A stretch of 64,000 nucleotides of DNA from Terrabacter sp. Root85 (GTDB lineage: Bacteria; Actinomycetota; Actinomycetes; Actinomycetales; Dermatophilaceae), in contig NZ_LMIW01000010.1 in NCBI RefSeq assembly GCF_001429185.1, positions 248,001 to 312,000 of the forward strand, given 5' to 3'. The translations under genes were made by a program, and so were the position numbers. Of this stretch, positions 18,301-25,323 are shown piece after piece (the first letter of the stretch is position 1; the number at the start of each line of letters is the position of its first letter). The notes beneath the pieces are model-generated. The model ran no database searches, was not told where the DNA came from, and worked only from the letters and a program-made list of their open reading frames with translations.

Positions 18301-18487
18301 CCCGCTCGAGCTGGCCTGCGACCTGGCTCGCGAGGCCCGGTGCGCCGCGCACCTCGATGCCGCCGAGCCGGCCGACGGAGACCCGGCGAGCGGTGACGAC
18401 CCCACCCGGACCGAGTGCCGGGCCATCCTCGAGCGGCTCGACCTGGAGCCCGGTGCGCTGCGCCTGCCGGCCCATCTCCGGCACTGA
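15344..18487 (+). CDS. AfsR-type SARP transcriptional regulator (OmpR wHTH-BTAD-NB-ARC-TPR)
   Basis: 1047 residues from GTG 15344, giving the standard SARP N-terminus (QFRVLGPVEA). An OmpR-type winged helix covers about residues 1-95 and the bacterial transcriptional activation (BTAD) domain about 100-245. An NTPase domain follows, with Walker A LAGVGGVGKTA near residue 305, then TPR-like helices to the C-terminus. This is the AfsR architecture of large SARPs. A Gly/Arg/Ala-rich insert near residues 560-590 interrupts the NTPase-TPR junction. SARPs activate promoters by binding heptameric direct repeats at 11-bp spacing just upstream of the -10. Four such sites flank this gene, in front of three wall-hydrolase genes and a secreted peptide. 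No antibiotic biosynthesis genes are visible, so its regulon here appears to be secretion and the cell wall. Confidence 0.92.
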   Translation: MQFRVLGPVEALDDDGAPIRLGSGRERLVLALLLVGADRLVPTEQLIDSLWNEPPPTARQQLQNLIAGLRRRLAAHDPALVTTRPFGYELRMTRHGLDLADFRSLFMQARAQRAAGDEDSAHTIARAVELWRGAPLSDAVPASSDTGTEALIQGLSEERIAAVELLLESLAAGGRHEEVLSAASQHLQADPWNERLHEHRIRALAATGRRQEASDTYRQVRRQFLDELGVEPGRALRELNTQILGGAPLAPTRPRPRTVPRELPAMTWTLVGREPILGSVLAQLTRRRGDAPASAPPAIVVLAGVGGVGKTALAVAAAHQLADAFPDGTLHASLGAGPSGVADGHEVLGRFLRALGVEHASIPADPDERVALYRSTVDRKRVLVVLDDASSEAQVRRLLPTSAGSAALVTSRTKLAGLPGVHRHTIPPLLPEDATSMLAELSGAQDVDGAGVLFQIGTLCGHLPLALCVAAAKLATNEHLRLEDLRDRLSDEHARLDELSVGDIDVRASITTSVTDLSPAAGVLFRRLALAPSGDWPGWVAALLLERGSAPSGSRVSGSVGGRPSAPDGVHGGGRGGRGARAGGAARALDELIDCHLVEPTGRDTAGQPRFRVHSLVAELAAEALADTEPVSDSDALAIELARQWLALTDVADARLDPGGVRDSDDPAGPTTDAAVRAASESPADWFESERLNLVGAVHAAVARDDRELAARIALAIRTFLTIRAYDDERERVLRIALDDYPEEADQRLSAQLLAALFGVLAQEHRHDELPDVARRFLDAARRVGDGPLEQRALSQLGWAAMVRRDFAASLGWYEQAAELAVARDDRAARTTADAHRGVLLRNMGLPAEGDPLLAAMVAESRELGSRRSTCIWLVTRAEGLVDLDLFDEAQALLDEALALAREVRDDLGEAHCHLALARVHLGRGALVDATTEYESARPRLDAHARSGEDLDVLRLRVDLDTAAGRWHDARPRVERLVAARRAAGDPLELACDLAREARCAAHLDAAEPADGDPASGDDPTRTECRAILERLDLEPGALRLPAHLRH

Positions 18488-18497
18488 CGCCGCCGTT

Positions 18498-18530
18498 GTT
18501 AGCCGTTTGTTGGCGCACCCTCCGTAAGGT
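18498..18530 (+). promoter_or_regulatory. Site D: heptamer pair and -10 ahead of the secreted peptide gene
   Basis: GTTAGCC (18498-18504) and GTTGGCG (18509-18515) are 11 bp apart. A consensus-like TAAGGT (18525-18530) follows 9 bp after the second repeat. Confidence 0.65.
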
Positions 18531-18588
18531 CGGTTGCACCAGGAAGGGCCCTCACCCGACGGGCCTCGAGAACCAGGGGAGCCACCTC

Positions 18589-18744
18589 ATGAAGCTTGTC
18601 GCTCGCGTCGCCGCCGCCGTCGTCGTCACCGGTCTCTTCGGGATGACGGGTGCCTCCGTGACCGCCCAGGCCGCGCCGCCCAGCTGGTGCGCCTTCCAGA
18701 GCGTGGACGGCTCCTGCCACCCCACGCCGCCCCAGACGGCCTGA
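18589..18744 (+). CDS. Small secreted two-cysteine peptide
   Basis: 51 codons from ATG 18589, with AGGGGAG 7 nt upstream. Residues 1-28 form a clear Sec signal peptide (MKLVARVAAAVVVTGLFGM, then TAQA|A). Cleavage after TAQA would release a 23-residue peptide with two Cys residues nine apart (positions 6 and 15 of the mature part, motif WCAFQSVDGSC) and a Pro-rich tail. The Cys pair could form a disulfide-closed loop. I recognise no family. Site D, a strong ribosome site and a downstream terminator argue that it is a real, independently regulated gene, co-regulated with the three wall hydrolases. It could be a wall-associated peptide, a signal or a toxin; the sequence does not decide. Confidence 0.75.
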   Translation: MKLVARVAAAVVVTGLFGMTGASVTAQAAPPSWCAFQSVDGSCHPTPPQTA

Positions 18745-18774
18745 CCCACCCCACCGGGTCTGACGCCGGACGCA

Positions 18775-18808
18775 ACTGCCGCGCCGACCTCGTGGTCGGC
18801 GCGGCAGT
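18775..18808. terminator. Terminator between the secreted peptide gene and the ABC exporter genes
   Basis: Perfect 15-bp stem, ACTGCCGCGCCGACC (18775-18789) with GGTCGGCGCGGCAGT (18794-18808), and a TCGT loop. It lies between convergent genes. There is no T-tract, which is usual in this GC range. Confidence 0.85.
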
Positions 18809-18847
18809 CGTGTCCGTGCTCGCGGGCCCACGTGGGCCCGTGACGGC

Positions 18848-20974
18848 TCAGCTCGTGGGACCCCCGTCCGCCGGCACCGCGGAGTCGGGCGTCGGGACGC
18901 CGGGTCCGCCGGCCGGGCCGGGCGCACCGGCCCCGACACCCGCCATCTCGGGTATGCCGTCCGGCGCGCCGGGTGCCCCCGCCGTCTCGTCGAGGTCGGC
19001 CGCGGCACCCGCGAACTGGGCGGCATACAACGTCGCGTAGGCGCCTCCGGTCGCGAGCAGCTCGGCGTGCGTGCCCTTCTCGACGATGCGTCCGTCCTCC
19101 ATGACGAGGATGAGGTCGGCGTCGCGGATCGTCGACAGGCGGTGCGCGATGACGAAGCTCGTCCGGTCGGACCGCAGCGCCGCCATGGCGTGCTGGACGA
19201 GCAGCTCGGTGCGCGTGTCGACCGAGCTCGTGGCCTCGTCGAGGATGAGCAGCGCCGGGTCGGAGAGGAAGGCGCGGGCGATCGTGACGAGCTGCTTCTC
19301 GCCGGCCGAGATGTTGGACGCCTCGTCGTCGAGCACGGTGTCGTAGCCGTCGGGCAGCGAGTGCACGAAGCGGTCGACGTAGGTCGCCTTGGCGGCCGCC
19401 ATGACCTCCTCGTCGGTGGCACCGGGACGGCCGTACGCGATGTTGTCGCGGATCGTGCCGCCGAAGAGCCACGTGTCCTGCAGCACCATGCCGATGCGCG
19501 CGCGCAGGTCGTGGCGGGTCAGGTCGCGGATGTCGACGCCGTCGAGCGTGATGCGTCCGCCGTCGAGCTCGTAGAACCGCATGATGAGGTTGACGAGCGT
19601 CGTCTTGCCGGCGCCAGTCGGGCCGACGATGGCCACCGTCTGACCGGGCTGCACCGAGAGGTCGAGGTCCTCGATGAGCGGCTTCTCGGGCGTGTACGAG
19701 AAGGCGACCGACTCGAAGGCGACGGCTCCGTGCGGGTCGTCGATGCGCGCCGGTGCGGCGGCGTCAGGCTCCTGCTCGTCGGCGTCGAGCACCTCGAAGA
19801 CGCGCTCGGCAGAGGCGACACCGGACTGGAGCACGTTGGCCATCGACGCGACCTGCGTCAGCGGCTGCGTGAACTGCCGGGAGTACTGGATGAAGGCCTG
19901 GACGTCGCCGAGGCTCATCGTGCCCGACGCGACGCGGAGGCCACCGACGACGGCGATCGCCACGTAGTTGAGGTTCCCGACGAACATCATGACCGGCATG
20001 ATGATGCCGCTGATGAACTGGGCGCCGAAGGCTGCCTCGAAGAGCTCGTCGTTCTTCTGCTTGAAGTTCGCCTGGGTCTCCTTCTGGCGGCCGTAGACCT
20101 TGACGAGCCCGTGCCCGGTGAAGGTCTCCTCGACGATGCCGTTGAGCTCGCCGGTGTTGCGCCACTGCTGGATGAAGAGCTTCTGCGAGCGCTTGGCGAT
20201 GAGGGCCGTCACGACGATCGAGATCGGGATGGAGACGAGCGCGATGAGCGCGAGCTCCCACGAGATCCAGAACATGATGCCGAGCACGGCGATGACCGTG
20301 AGCAGCGAGGTGAGCAGCTGCGACATCGTCTGCTGGAGGGACTGGCCGACGTTGTCGATGTCGTTGGTGACGCGGCTCAGCAGCTCACCGCGCGGCTGGT
20401 TGTCGAAGTAGGGCAGGGGCAGCCGGTTGAGCTTGGCCTCGACCTCCTGGCGCAGGTCGTACATCGTGCGCTGGAGGACGCCCTGGAGGATCCACCCCTG
20501 GAGCCACATGAGCAGCGACGCGGCGACGAAGAGCGCGACGACGAGCAGCAGCACGCTGGCGACGGCGTCGAAGTCGATGCCCACGCCCGGGGTGAAGTCG
20601 ACGTTGCTCAGCAGGTCGGCATACGTCGTCTGGCCCTGCGCACGCAGGCTGTCGACGACCTGCTCCTTGGTGGTGCCGGGCGGCGCCTCGATGGTGCCGC
20701 CGATGGCACCGGCGAAGATGAGGTCGGTCGCGCGCCCGAGGATCTTCGGCCCGATCGAGCTGAGCGCGACGCTCACGACGGCCAGCACGAGGACGACGAC
20801 GACCTTGACGCGGTGCGGCCGCAGCCGGCCGAGCAGGCGCTTGGCCGACGGGCCGAAGTTGAGCGACTTCTCGCCCGGCTGCCCCATCTGCATGTGGGGC
20901 GGGCCGCCCCGGCGTGCAGGTCCGCGGCGGACCTCTGCGGCCTTCTCCTCGGCCGTCTTGACTCCCTCGGCCAT
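18848..20974 (-). CDS. ABC exporter half-transporter, catalytic-type subunit
   Basis: 708 residues. ATG 20974 overlaps the stop of the partner gene (TGATG); the longer frame upstream is a shadow. A basic N-terminus is followed by six TM helices of an ABC exporter domain (about residues 60-370). The nucleotide-binding domain has Walker A GPTGAGKTT, Walker B LLILDEATSSVD with the catalytic Glu present, and an off-consensus signature ISAGEKQ in place of LSGGQ. The C-terminal ~60 residues are Gly/Pro/Ala-rich. With the partner gene it forms a heterodimeric exporter of the multidrug/lipid type (MdlAB/TmrAB-like). Substrate unknown. Confidence 0.92.
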   Translation of the reverse strand: MAEGVKTAEEKAAEVRRGPARRGGPPHMQMGQPGEKSLNFGPSAKRLLGRLRPHRVKVVVVLVLAVVSVALSSIGPKILGRATDLIFAGAIGGTIEAPPGTTKEQVVDSLRAQGQTTYADLLSNVDFTPGVGIDFDAVASVLLLVVALFVAASLLMWLQGWILQGVLQRTMYDLRQEVEAKLNRLPLPYFDNQPRGELLSRVTNDIDNVGQSLQQTMSQLLTSLLTVIAVLGIMFWISWELALIALVSIPISIVVTALIAKRSQKLFIQQWRNTGELNGIVEETFTGHGLVKVYGRQKETQANFKQKNDELFEAAFGAQFISGIIMPVMMFVGNLNYVAIAVVGGLRVASGTMSLGDVQAFIQYSRQFTQPLTQVASMANVLQSGVASAERVFEVLDADEQEPDAAAPARIDDPHGAVAFESVAFSYTPEKPLIEDLDLSVQPGQTVAIVGPTGAGKTTLVNLIMRFYELDGGRITLDGVDIRDLTRHDLRARIGMVLQDTWLFGGTIRDNIAYGRPGATDEEVMAAAKATYVDRFVHSLPDGYDTVLDDEASNISAGEKQLVTIARAFLSDPALLILDEATSSVDTRTELLVQHAMAALRSDRTSFVIAHRLSTIRDADLILVMEDGRIVEKGTHAELLATGGAYATLYAAQFAGAAADLDETAGAPGAPDGIPEMAGVGAGAPGPAGGPGVPTPDSAVPADGGPTS

Positions 20975-22704
20975 CAGGCCGCCTCCTCCGCGCTGCGCTG
21001 GGACTCGACGATCTCCTGGTAGGTGACGCAGGAGTCGAGGAGCTGGTCGTGCGTGCCCTGGCCGACGACGCGGCCGTCCTCGAGCACGATGATGTGGTCG
21101 GCGTCGACGATGGTCGAGACGCGCTGGGCCACGATGACGACGGTGCTGCCCAACGTGGCCGGCCGCAGGGCCCGGCGCAGGCGTGCGTCGGTCGACAGGT
21201 CGAGGGCCGAGAACGAGTCGTCGAACAGGTAGATGTCGGGACGCTTGACGATGGCCCTGGCAATGGCGAGACGCTGGCGCTGGCCGCCCGAGACGTTGGT
21301 GCCGCCCTGCGCGATGGCCGAGTCGAGCCCGCCCATCGCCTCGACGAAGTCCTGGCCCTGTGCGATGCGCAGGGCGTCCCACAGCTCGTCGTCGGTGGCA
21401 TCGGGGTTGCCGTAGCGCAGGTTGGTCGCGACGGTGCCGCTGAAGAGGTACGGCTTCTGCGGGACGAGCCCGATCTTGCTCCACAGGTCGTCGAGCTCGA
21501 GGTCACGCACGTCCACGCCACCGACCCGCACCTTGCCCGCGGACGCGTCGAAGAGACGCGGGATCAGGCCGAGGAGCGTCGTCTTGCCGGCACCCGTCGA
21601 GCCGATGATGGCCGTCGTGCGACCCGGGTCGGCCCGGAAGCTGACGTCGTGGAGCACGGCCGCCTCGGCTCCCGGGTAGTGGAAGTCGACACCGACGAGC
21701 TCGAGGCCCGCGGCGGCGGGCGCCATCCTCAGGGGCTGCACGGACTCGACGACGGACGACTCGGTGTCGAGGACCTCCTGGATGCGGCCGGACGAGACCG
21801 CGGCACGCGGGATCATCGTGGCCATGAAGGTCGCCATCATGACGGCCATGAGGATCTGGACGAGGTAGGACAGGAAAGCCGTCAGCTCGCCGATCTGCAT
21901 GTCGCCGGACGCGATGCGGTGCCCGCCGAACCACATGACGGCCACGGTCGAGAGGTTGAAGATGACCATGACGATCGGGAAGACGAGCGCCATGAGGCGT
22001 CCGACCTGGAGGCCGGCGTTGGTCAGCAGGCCGTTGGCCTCGGCGAAGCGGGCCTCCTCGTGCTCCTCGCGGACGAAGGCGCGCACGACGCGGATGCCGG
22101 TGATCTGCTCGCGCATGACGCGGTTGACGCCGTCGAGCGAGGTCTGCATCCGCCCGAACCACGGCACCATCCGGGAGATGACGAGGCCGACGACGAGGCC
22201 GAGCAGGGGCACTGCGACGGCGACGAGCCAGGACAGCCCGACGTCCTCGCGCAGGGCCATGATGATGCCGCCGACCATCATGATCGGCGTCGTGACGAGC
22301 AGGGCGAAGCCCATGAAGACGACCATCTGGACCTGGGTCACGTCGTTGGTGCTGCGCGAGATGAGCGTCGGGGCCCCGAAGCGCGTCACCTCCTGCGCCG
22401 AGAAGTCGACGACGGTGCCGAAGACGTTGCCGCGGATGTCGCGGCCCATCCCCATCGCGACGCGGGCCGCGAGGAAGGTGGCGGCGATCGACGCGGCGAT
22501 CTGCACGAGGCTGACGGCGAGCATGATGCCGCCGTGGCTGATGATGAAGGCCGTGTCGCCCTTGGCGACGCCCTGGTCGATGATCTCGCCGTTGAGGCTC
22601 GGCAGGTAGAGCGAGGCCATGGTGCTGACGAGCTGGGCCAGGCAGATGAGCACGATCTGGCCCGGGTAGGGACGCAGGTGACTGCGGAGCAGTCGGATCA
22701 GCAT
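20974..22704 (-). CDS. ABC exporter half-transporter, degenerate-site subunit
   Basis: 576 residues from ATG 22704, with AAAGG 7 nt upstream. Six TM helices (about 1-310) are followed by an NBD with Walker A GSTGAGKTT and signature NVSGGQRQR. The Walker B YLFDDSFSALD has Asp in place of the catalytic Glu. The altered Walker B here and the altered signature in the partner belong to the same composite site, so the pump should have one catalytic and one non-hydrolysing site, as in TM287/288 and TmrAB. A TetR-family regulator gene lies 85 nt upstream on the same strand and probably controls the pair. Confidence 0.92.
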   Translation of the reverse strand: MLIRLLRSHLRPYPGQIVLICLAQLVSTMASLYLPSLNGEIIDQGVAKGDTAFIISHGGIMLAVSLVQIAASIAATFLAARVAMGMGRDIRGNVFGTVVDFSAQEVTRFGAPTLISRSTNDVTQVQMVVFMGFALLVTTPIMMVGGIIMALREDVGLSWLVAVAVPLLGLVVGLVISRMVPWFGRMQTSLDGVNRVMREQITGIRVVRAFVREEHEEARFAEANGLLTNAGLQVGRLMALVFPIVMVIFNLSTVAVMWFGGHRIASGDMQIGELTAFLSYLVQILMAVMMATFMATMIPRAAVSSGRIQEVLDTESSVVESVQPLRMAPAAAGLELVGVDFHYPGAEAAVLHDVSFRADPGRTTAIIGSTGAGKTTLLGLIPRLFDASAGKVRVGGVDVRDLELDDLWSKIGLVPQKPYLFSGTVATNLRYGNPDATDDELWDALRIAQGQDFVEAMGGLDSAIAQGGTNVSGGQRQRLAIARAIVKRPDIYLFDDSFSALDLSTDARLRRALRPATLGSTVVIVAQRVSTIVDADHIIVLEDGRVVGQGTHDQLLDSCVTYQEIVESQRSAEEAA

Positions 22705-22789
22705 GTCGGTGCCTTTCGGTGCGCGACGGGTGGTGTGGTGTCGCTCGGGAACGCTAGGGACTCACGTGGGGTGAGGGTCAACTGGTCTG

Positions 22790-23548
22790 TCACGGCCGCG
22801 ACCCCTCGTCGGCGGTGAGCGCCTGCGGGTCGCCGCCGAGCTGCGCGTGGAGCTCGGCGATCGACAGGCCGCTCTCTGTGGTGCTCGGCCGCCGCATCAG
22901 GCCGAAGAGGACGGTGTCGACGATCTCCTCGGGGGTCAGGACCTGTCCGTCGGCGATGCCGGGGTGGCTGCCCGAGAAGGTGAGCAGCCGGATCCGGTGG
23001 ACGAGGTCGGCGGCCGGGACGACGAGCAGGTCATCGTCGTGGACCAGGTGGTGGATGGTCTCGAGGAGGGGCTGGTGGGCGGCGACGTGCTCCTCCTCCT
23101 CGTCGGCGTGCCCGCGCAGGTGCCGCCCCGCGTCGTAGCAGGCCTGGTGCGGTCCGCGGTTGGGCGGCTGGGTCAGGCCCAGGGCACCCATGAGGCCGAA
23201 GACCTCCGTGAAGCGCAGCTGCATGATGCGGGTGAAGTCGACGAGCCGGTCGCGCAGCGACCCCTCGGGGTCGATGGCCGAGATGCGCCGCCGGACGGGG
23301 GCGGGGCAGAACGCCGCCTGCACGGCCTCGTTCTCGAGGACCTCCTTGGTCGGGAAGACCCGGAAGATCGTGCCCTCGGCGACGCCGGCCTCCTGGGCGA
23401 TCTCGCTCGTCGTCGGCTTGCGCCCCTCGCGGTGCGCGAGCCGGACGAAGACCTCGATGAGGGCGTCCCGGCGGTCGTCGGGGTTCATCGGGGCCGCCCG
23501 CTGACCGGGTCGCTGGCCCTCCACACGTGTCGACACGCTGTCCATCAT
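22790..23548 (-). CDS. TetR-family transcriptional regulator
   Basis: About 252 residues if translation starts at ATG 23548; a later ATG at 23488 is also possible because the HTH begins just after it. The start of the longest frame lies inside the operator palindrome and is unlikely. The TetR DNA-binding domain is clear (RRDALIEVF ... TTSEIAQEAGVAEGTIFRVFPTKE), and the ligand domain is variable. An 18-bp palindrome sits directly upstream, so autoregulation is likely. Its downstream same-strand neighbours are the two ABC exporter genes and an MFS gene diverges from it, so it may repress one or both transport units. Confidence 0.88.
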   Translation of the reverse strand: MMDSVSTRVEGQRPGQRAAPMNPDDRRDALIEVFVRLAHREGRKPTTSEIAQEAGVAEGTIFRVFPTKEVLENEAVQAAFCPAPVRRRISAIDPEGSLRDRLVDFTRIMQLRFTEVFGLMGALGLTQPPNRGPHQACYDAGRHLRGHADEEEEHVAAHQPLLETIHHLVHDDDLLVVPAADLVHRIRLLTFSGSHPGIADGQVLTPEEIVDTVLFGLMRRPSTTESGLSIAELHAQLGGDPQALTADEGSRP

Positions 23549-23551
23549 GAA

Positions 23552-23569
23552 TGAGTGAGCGCTCACTCA
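23552..23569. promoter_or_regulatory. TetR-type operator palindrome
   Basis: Perfect 18-bp palindrome TGAGTGAGCGCTCACTCA in the TetR/MFS divergent region, 3 nt upstream of the proposed TetR start. Its symmetry and spacing are typical of TetR-family operators. Confidence 0.8.
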
Positions 23570-23705
23570 CAAGTGGTTTCGGGAACATCACGACACATTT
23601 CGCCCCGAACCCGGGTATGCACCCCTCCGGACCCCTCGACCGTCGCGGTTCGCCTGCGTGCGGTCCCTCGCCCACCCGTCCCTCTCCTCCCGATCCGAGG
23701 TCCGC

Positions 23706-25271
23706 ATGACTGCAACGACGCAGCGCACCGCCACGACCACCAGCTCCCCGGGATTCCTCGACCGTCGTCGCACGGTCGCCCCGCTCGGCTTCAACCGCTG
23801 GCTCATCCCCCCGGCCGCCCTCGCGGTGCACCTGTGCATCGGCCAGGTCTACGCGACGAGCGTCTACAAGACCTCCCTCGTCGCACACTTCGACACCTCG
23901 CAGACGGCGATCGGCCTCATCTTCTCGATCGCCATCGTCATGCTCGGCCTGTCGGCCGCGGTCTTCGGCACGTGGGTCGACCGCAACGGGCCGCGCAAGG
24001 CGATGTTCGTCGCGACGGTCTGCTGGGGCACCGGCTTCCTCGTCGGCGCGGCCGGCATCGCCACGAGCCAGCTGTGGCTGCTCTACCTCGGCTACGGCGT
24101 CATCGGCGGCATCGGCCTCGGCATCGGCTACATCTCGCCGGTCTCGACGCTCATCAAGTGGTTCCCGGACCGTCCGGGCCTCGCCACCGGGCTCGCGATC
24201 ATGGGCTTCGGCGGCGGCGCGATGGTCGCGAGCCCCCTCTCGCGCCAGCTGCTCAGCGCCTACGACCCCGGCTACACGCCGTCGGACTCGACGTCGACGG
24301 CCGACGGGCACGCGCTGATGCTCCTCTTCGTGACCCTCGGGATCGTCTACGCCCTCGTCATGCTCATCGGCGTCTTCAACATCCGCGTCCCGCACCCCGA
24401 CTGGAAGCCCGAGGGGTGGACCCCGCCGGCGAACGCCCGCGACACCGCCACGCTCGTCACGACGAAGTCGGTCTCCGCGGCGAGCTCGATCCGCACCCCT
24501 CAGTTCTGGCTGCTCTGGGTCGTCCTCTTCTGCAACGTCACCGCCGGCATCGGCATCCTCGAGCAGGCCAGCCCGATGATCCAGGACTTCTTCCGCGAGA
24601 ACGGGTCGTCGGCCGTGACCGTCGCTGCCGCAGGCGGATTCGTCGGTCTGCTCTCGCTCTTCAACATGGCCGGCCGCTTCGTCTGGAGCTGGACGAGCGA
24701 CGTCATCGGTCGCAAGCCGATGTACATGGTCTACCTCGGCGTCGGCATCCTCGCCTACATCGGCCTCGCCCTCGCGGGGCATGTCGCCATCGGGCTCTTC
24801 GTCCTCATCGCCGCGGTGCTCATCTCGTTCTACGGCGGTGGTTTCGCGACGGCGCCCGCCTACCTGCGCGACCTCTTCGGCACCTTCCAGGTCGGCGCCA
24901 TCCACGGCCGGCTGCTCACGGCCTGGTCGGCGGCCGGTGTCGCGGGCCCGCTCATCATCAACGGCTTCCTCGACGCCCAGGGCAAGCCGGGCACGCTGAC
25001 GGCCGACGCCTACACGCCGGCGCTGCTGACGATGGTCGGCGTGCTCGCCGTCGGCTTCGTCGCCAACCTCCTCGTGCGCCCGGTCGCCGACCGCTTCCAC
25101 GAGTCCGACGACGTCGTCGAGGCGGCCAAGCCGGCTCCGGTCGAGACGGGCGAGGGCTCCTCGCGCCTGCCGGGGACCGCGCGCGTCGTCGCACTCTGGG
25201 CCGTCATCGCCGTCATCCTCGCCTACGGCGTCTTCCAGACGGTCACGACGGCGGCCAAGCTCTTCGCCTGA
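23706..25271 (+). CDS. MFS transporter, oxalate/formate-antiporter-like
   Basis: 521 residues. I chose ATG 23706 because a weak CGAGG ribosome site precedes it and the longer GTG start at 23658 adds nothing conserved. The protein has the 12-TM pattern of the major facilitator superfamily, with the loop 2-3 signature-like GTWVDRNGPRKA and its second-half counterpart SDVIGRKPM. WLIPPAALAVHLCIGQVYATSVYK near the N-terminus and FGTFQVGAIHGRLL later are characteristic of the OFA (oxalate:formate antiporter) branch. An extra hydrophobic helix ends the protein. It probably exchanges small carboxylates; the substrate is not predictable. It diverges from the TetR gene across the palindromic operator. 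Confidence 0.85.
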   Translation: MTATTQRTATTTSSPGFLDRRRTVAPLGFNRWLIPPAALAVHLCIGQVYATSVYKTSLVAHFDTSQTAIGLIFSIAIVMLGLSAAVFGTWVDRNGPRKAMFVATVCWGTGFLVGAAGIATSQLWLLYLGYGVIGGIGLGIGYISPVSTLIKWFPDRPGLATGLAIMGFGGGAMVASPLSRQLLSAYDPGYTPSDSTSTADGHALMLLFVTLGIVYALVMLIGVFNIRVPHPDWKPEGWTPPANARDTATLVTTKSVSAASSIRTPQFWLLWVVLFCNVTAGIGILEQASPMIQDFFRENGSSAVTVAAAGGFVGLLSLFNMAGRFVWSWTSDVIGRKPMYMVYLGVGILAYIGLALAGHVAIGLFVLIAAVLISFYGGGFATAPAYLRDLFGTFQVGAIHGRLLTAWSAAGVAGPLIINGFLDAQGKPGTLTADAYTPALLTMVGVLAVGFVANLLVRPVADRFHESDDVVEAAKPAPVETGEGSSRLPGTARVVALWAVIAVILAYGVFQTVTTAAKLFA

Positions 25272-25323
25272 CCGGGCACCACCGACCGAAGCGCGGGATC
25301 CCTGGTGGCGGCGGCCTGCTCGT

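Noticed and set aside
19067-22818. Two long plus-strand frames (651 and 589 codons) across the ABC exporter region
   Set aside because: They are antisense to genes with clear Walker, signature and TM features. Their products are rich in Arg/Asp/Glu/His without domains, as expected of GC-rich shadow frames.
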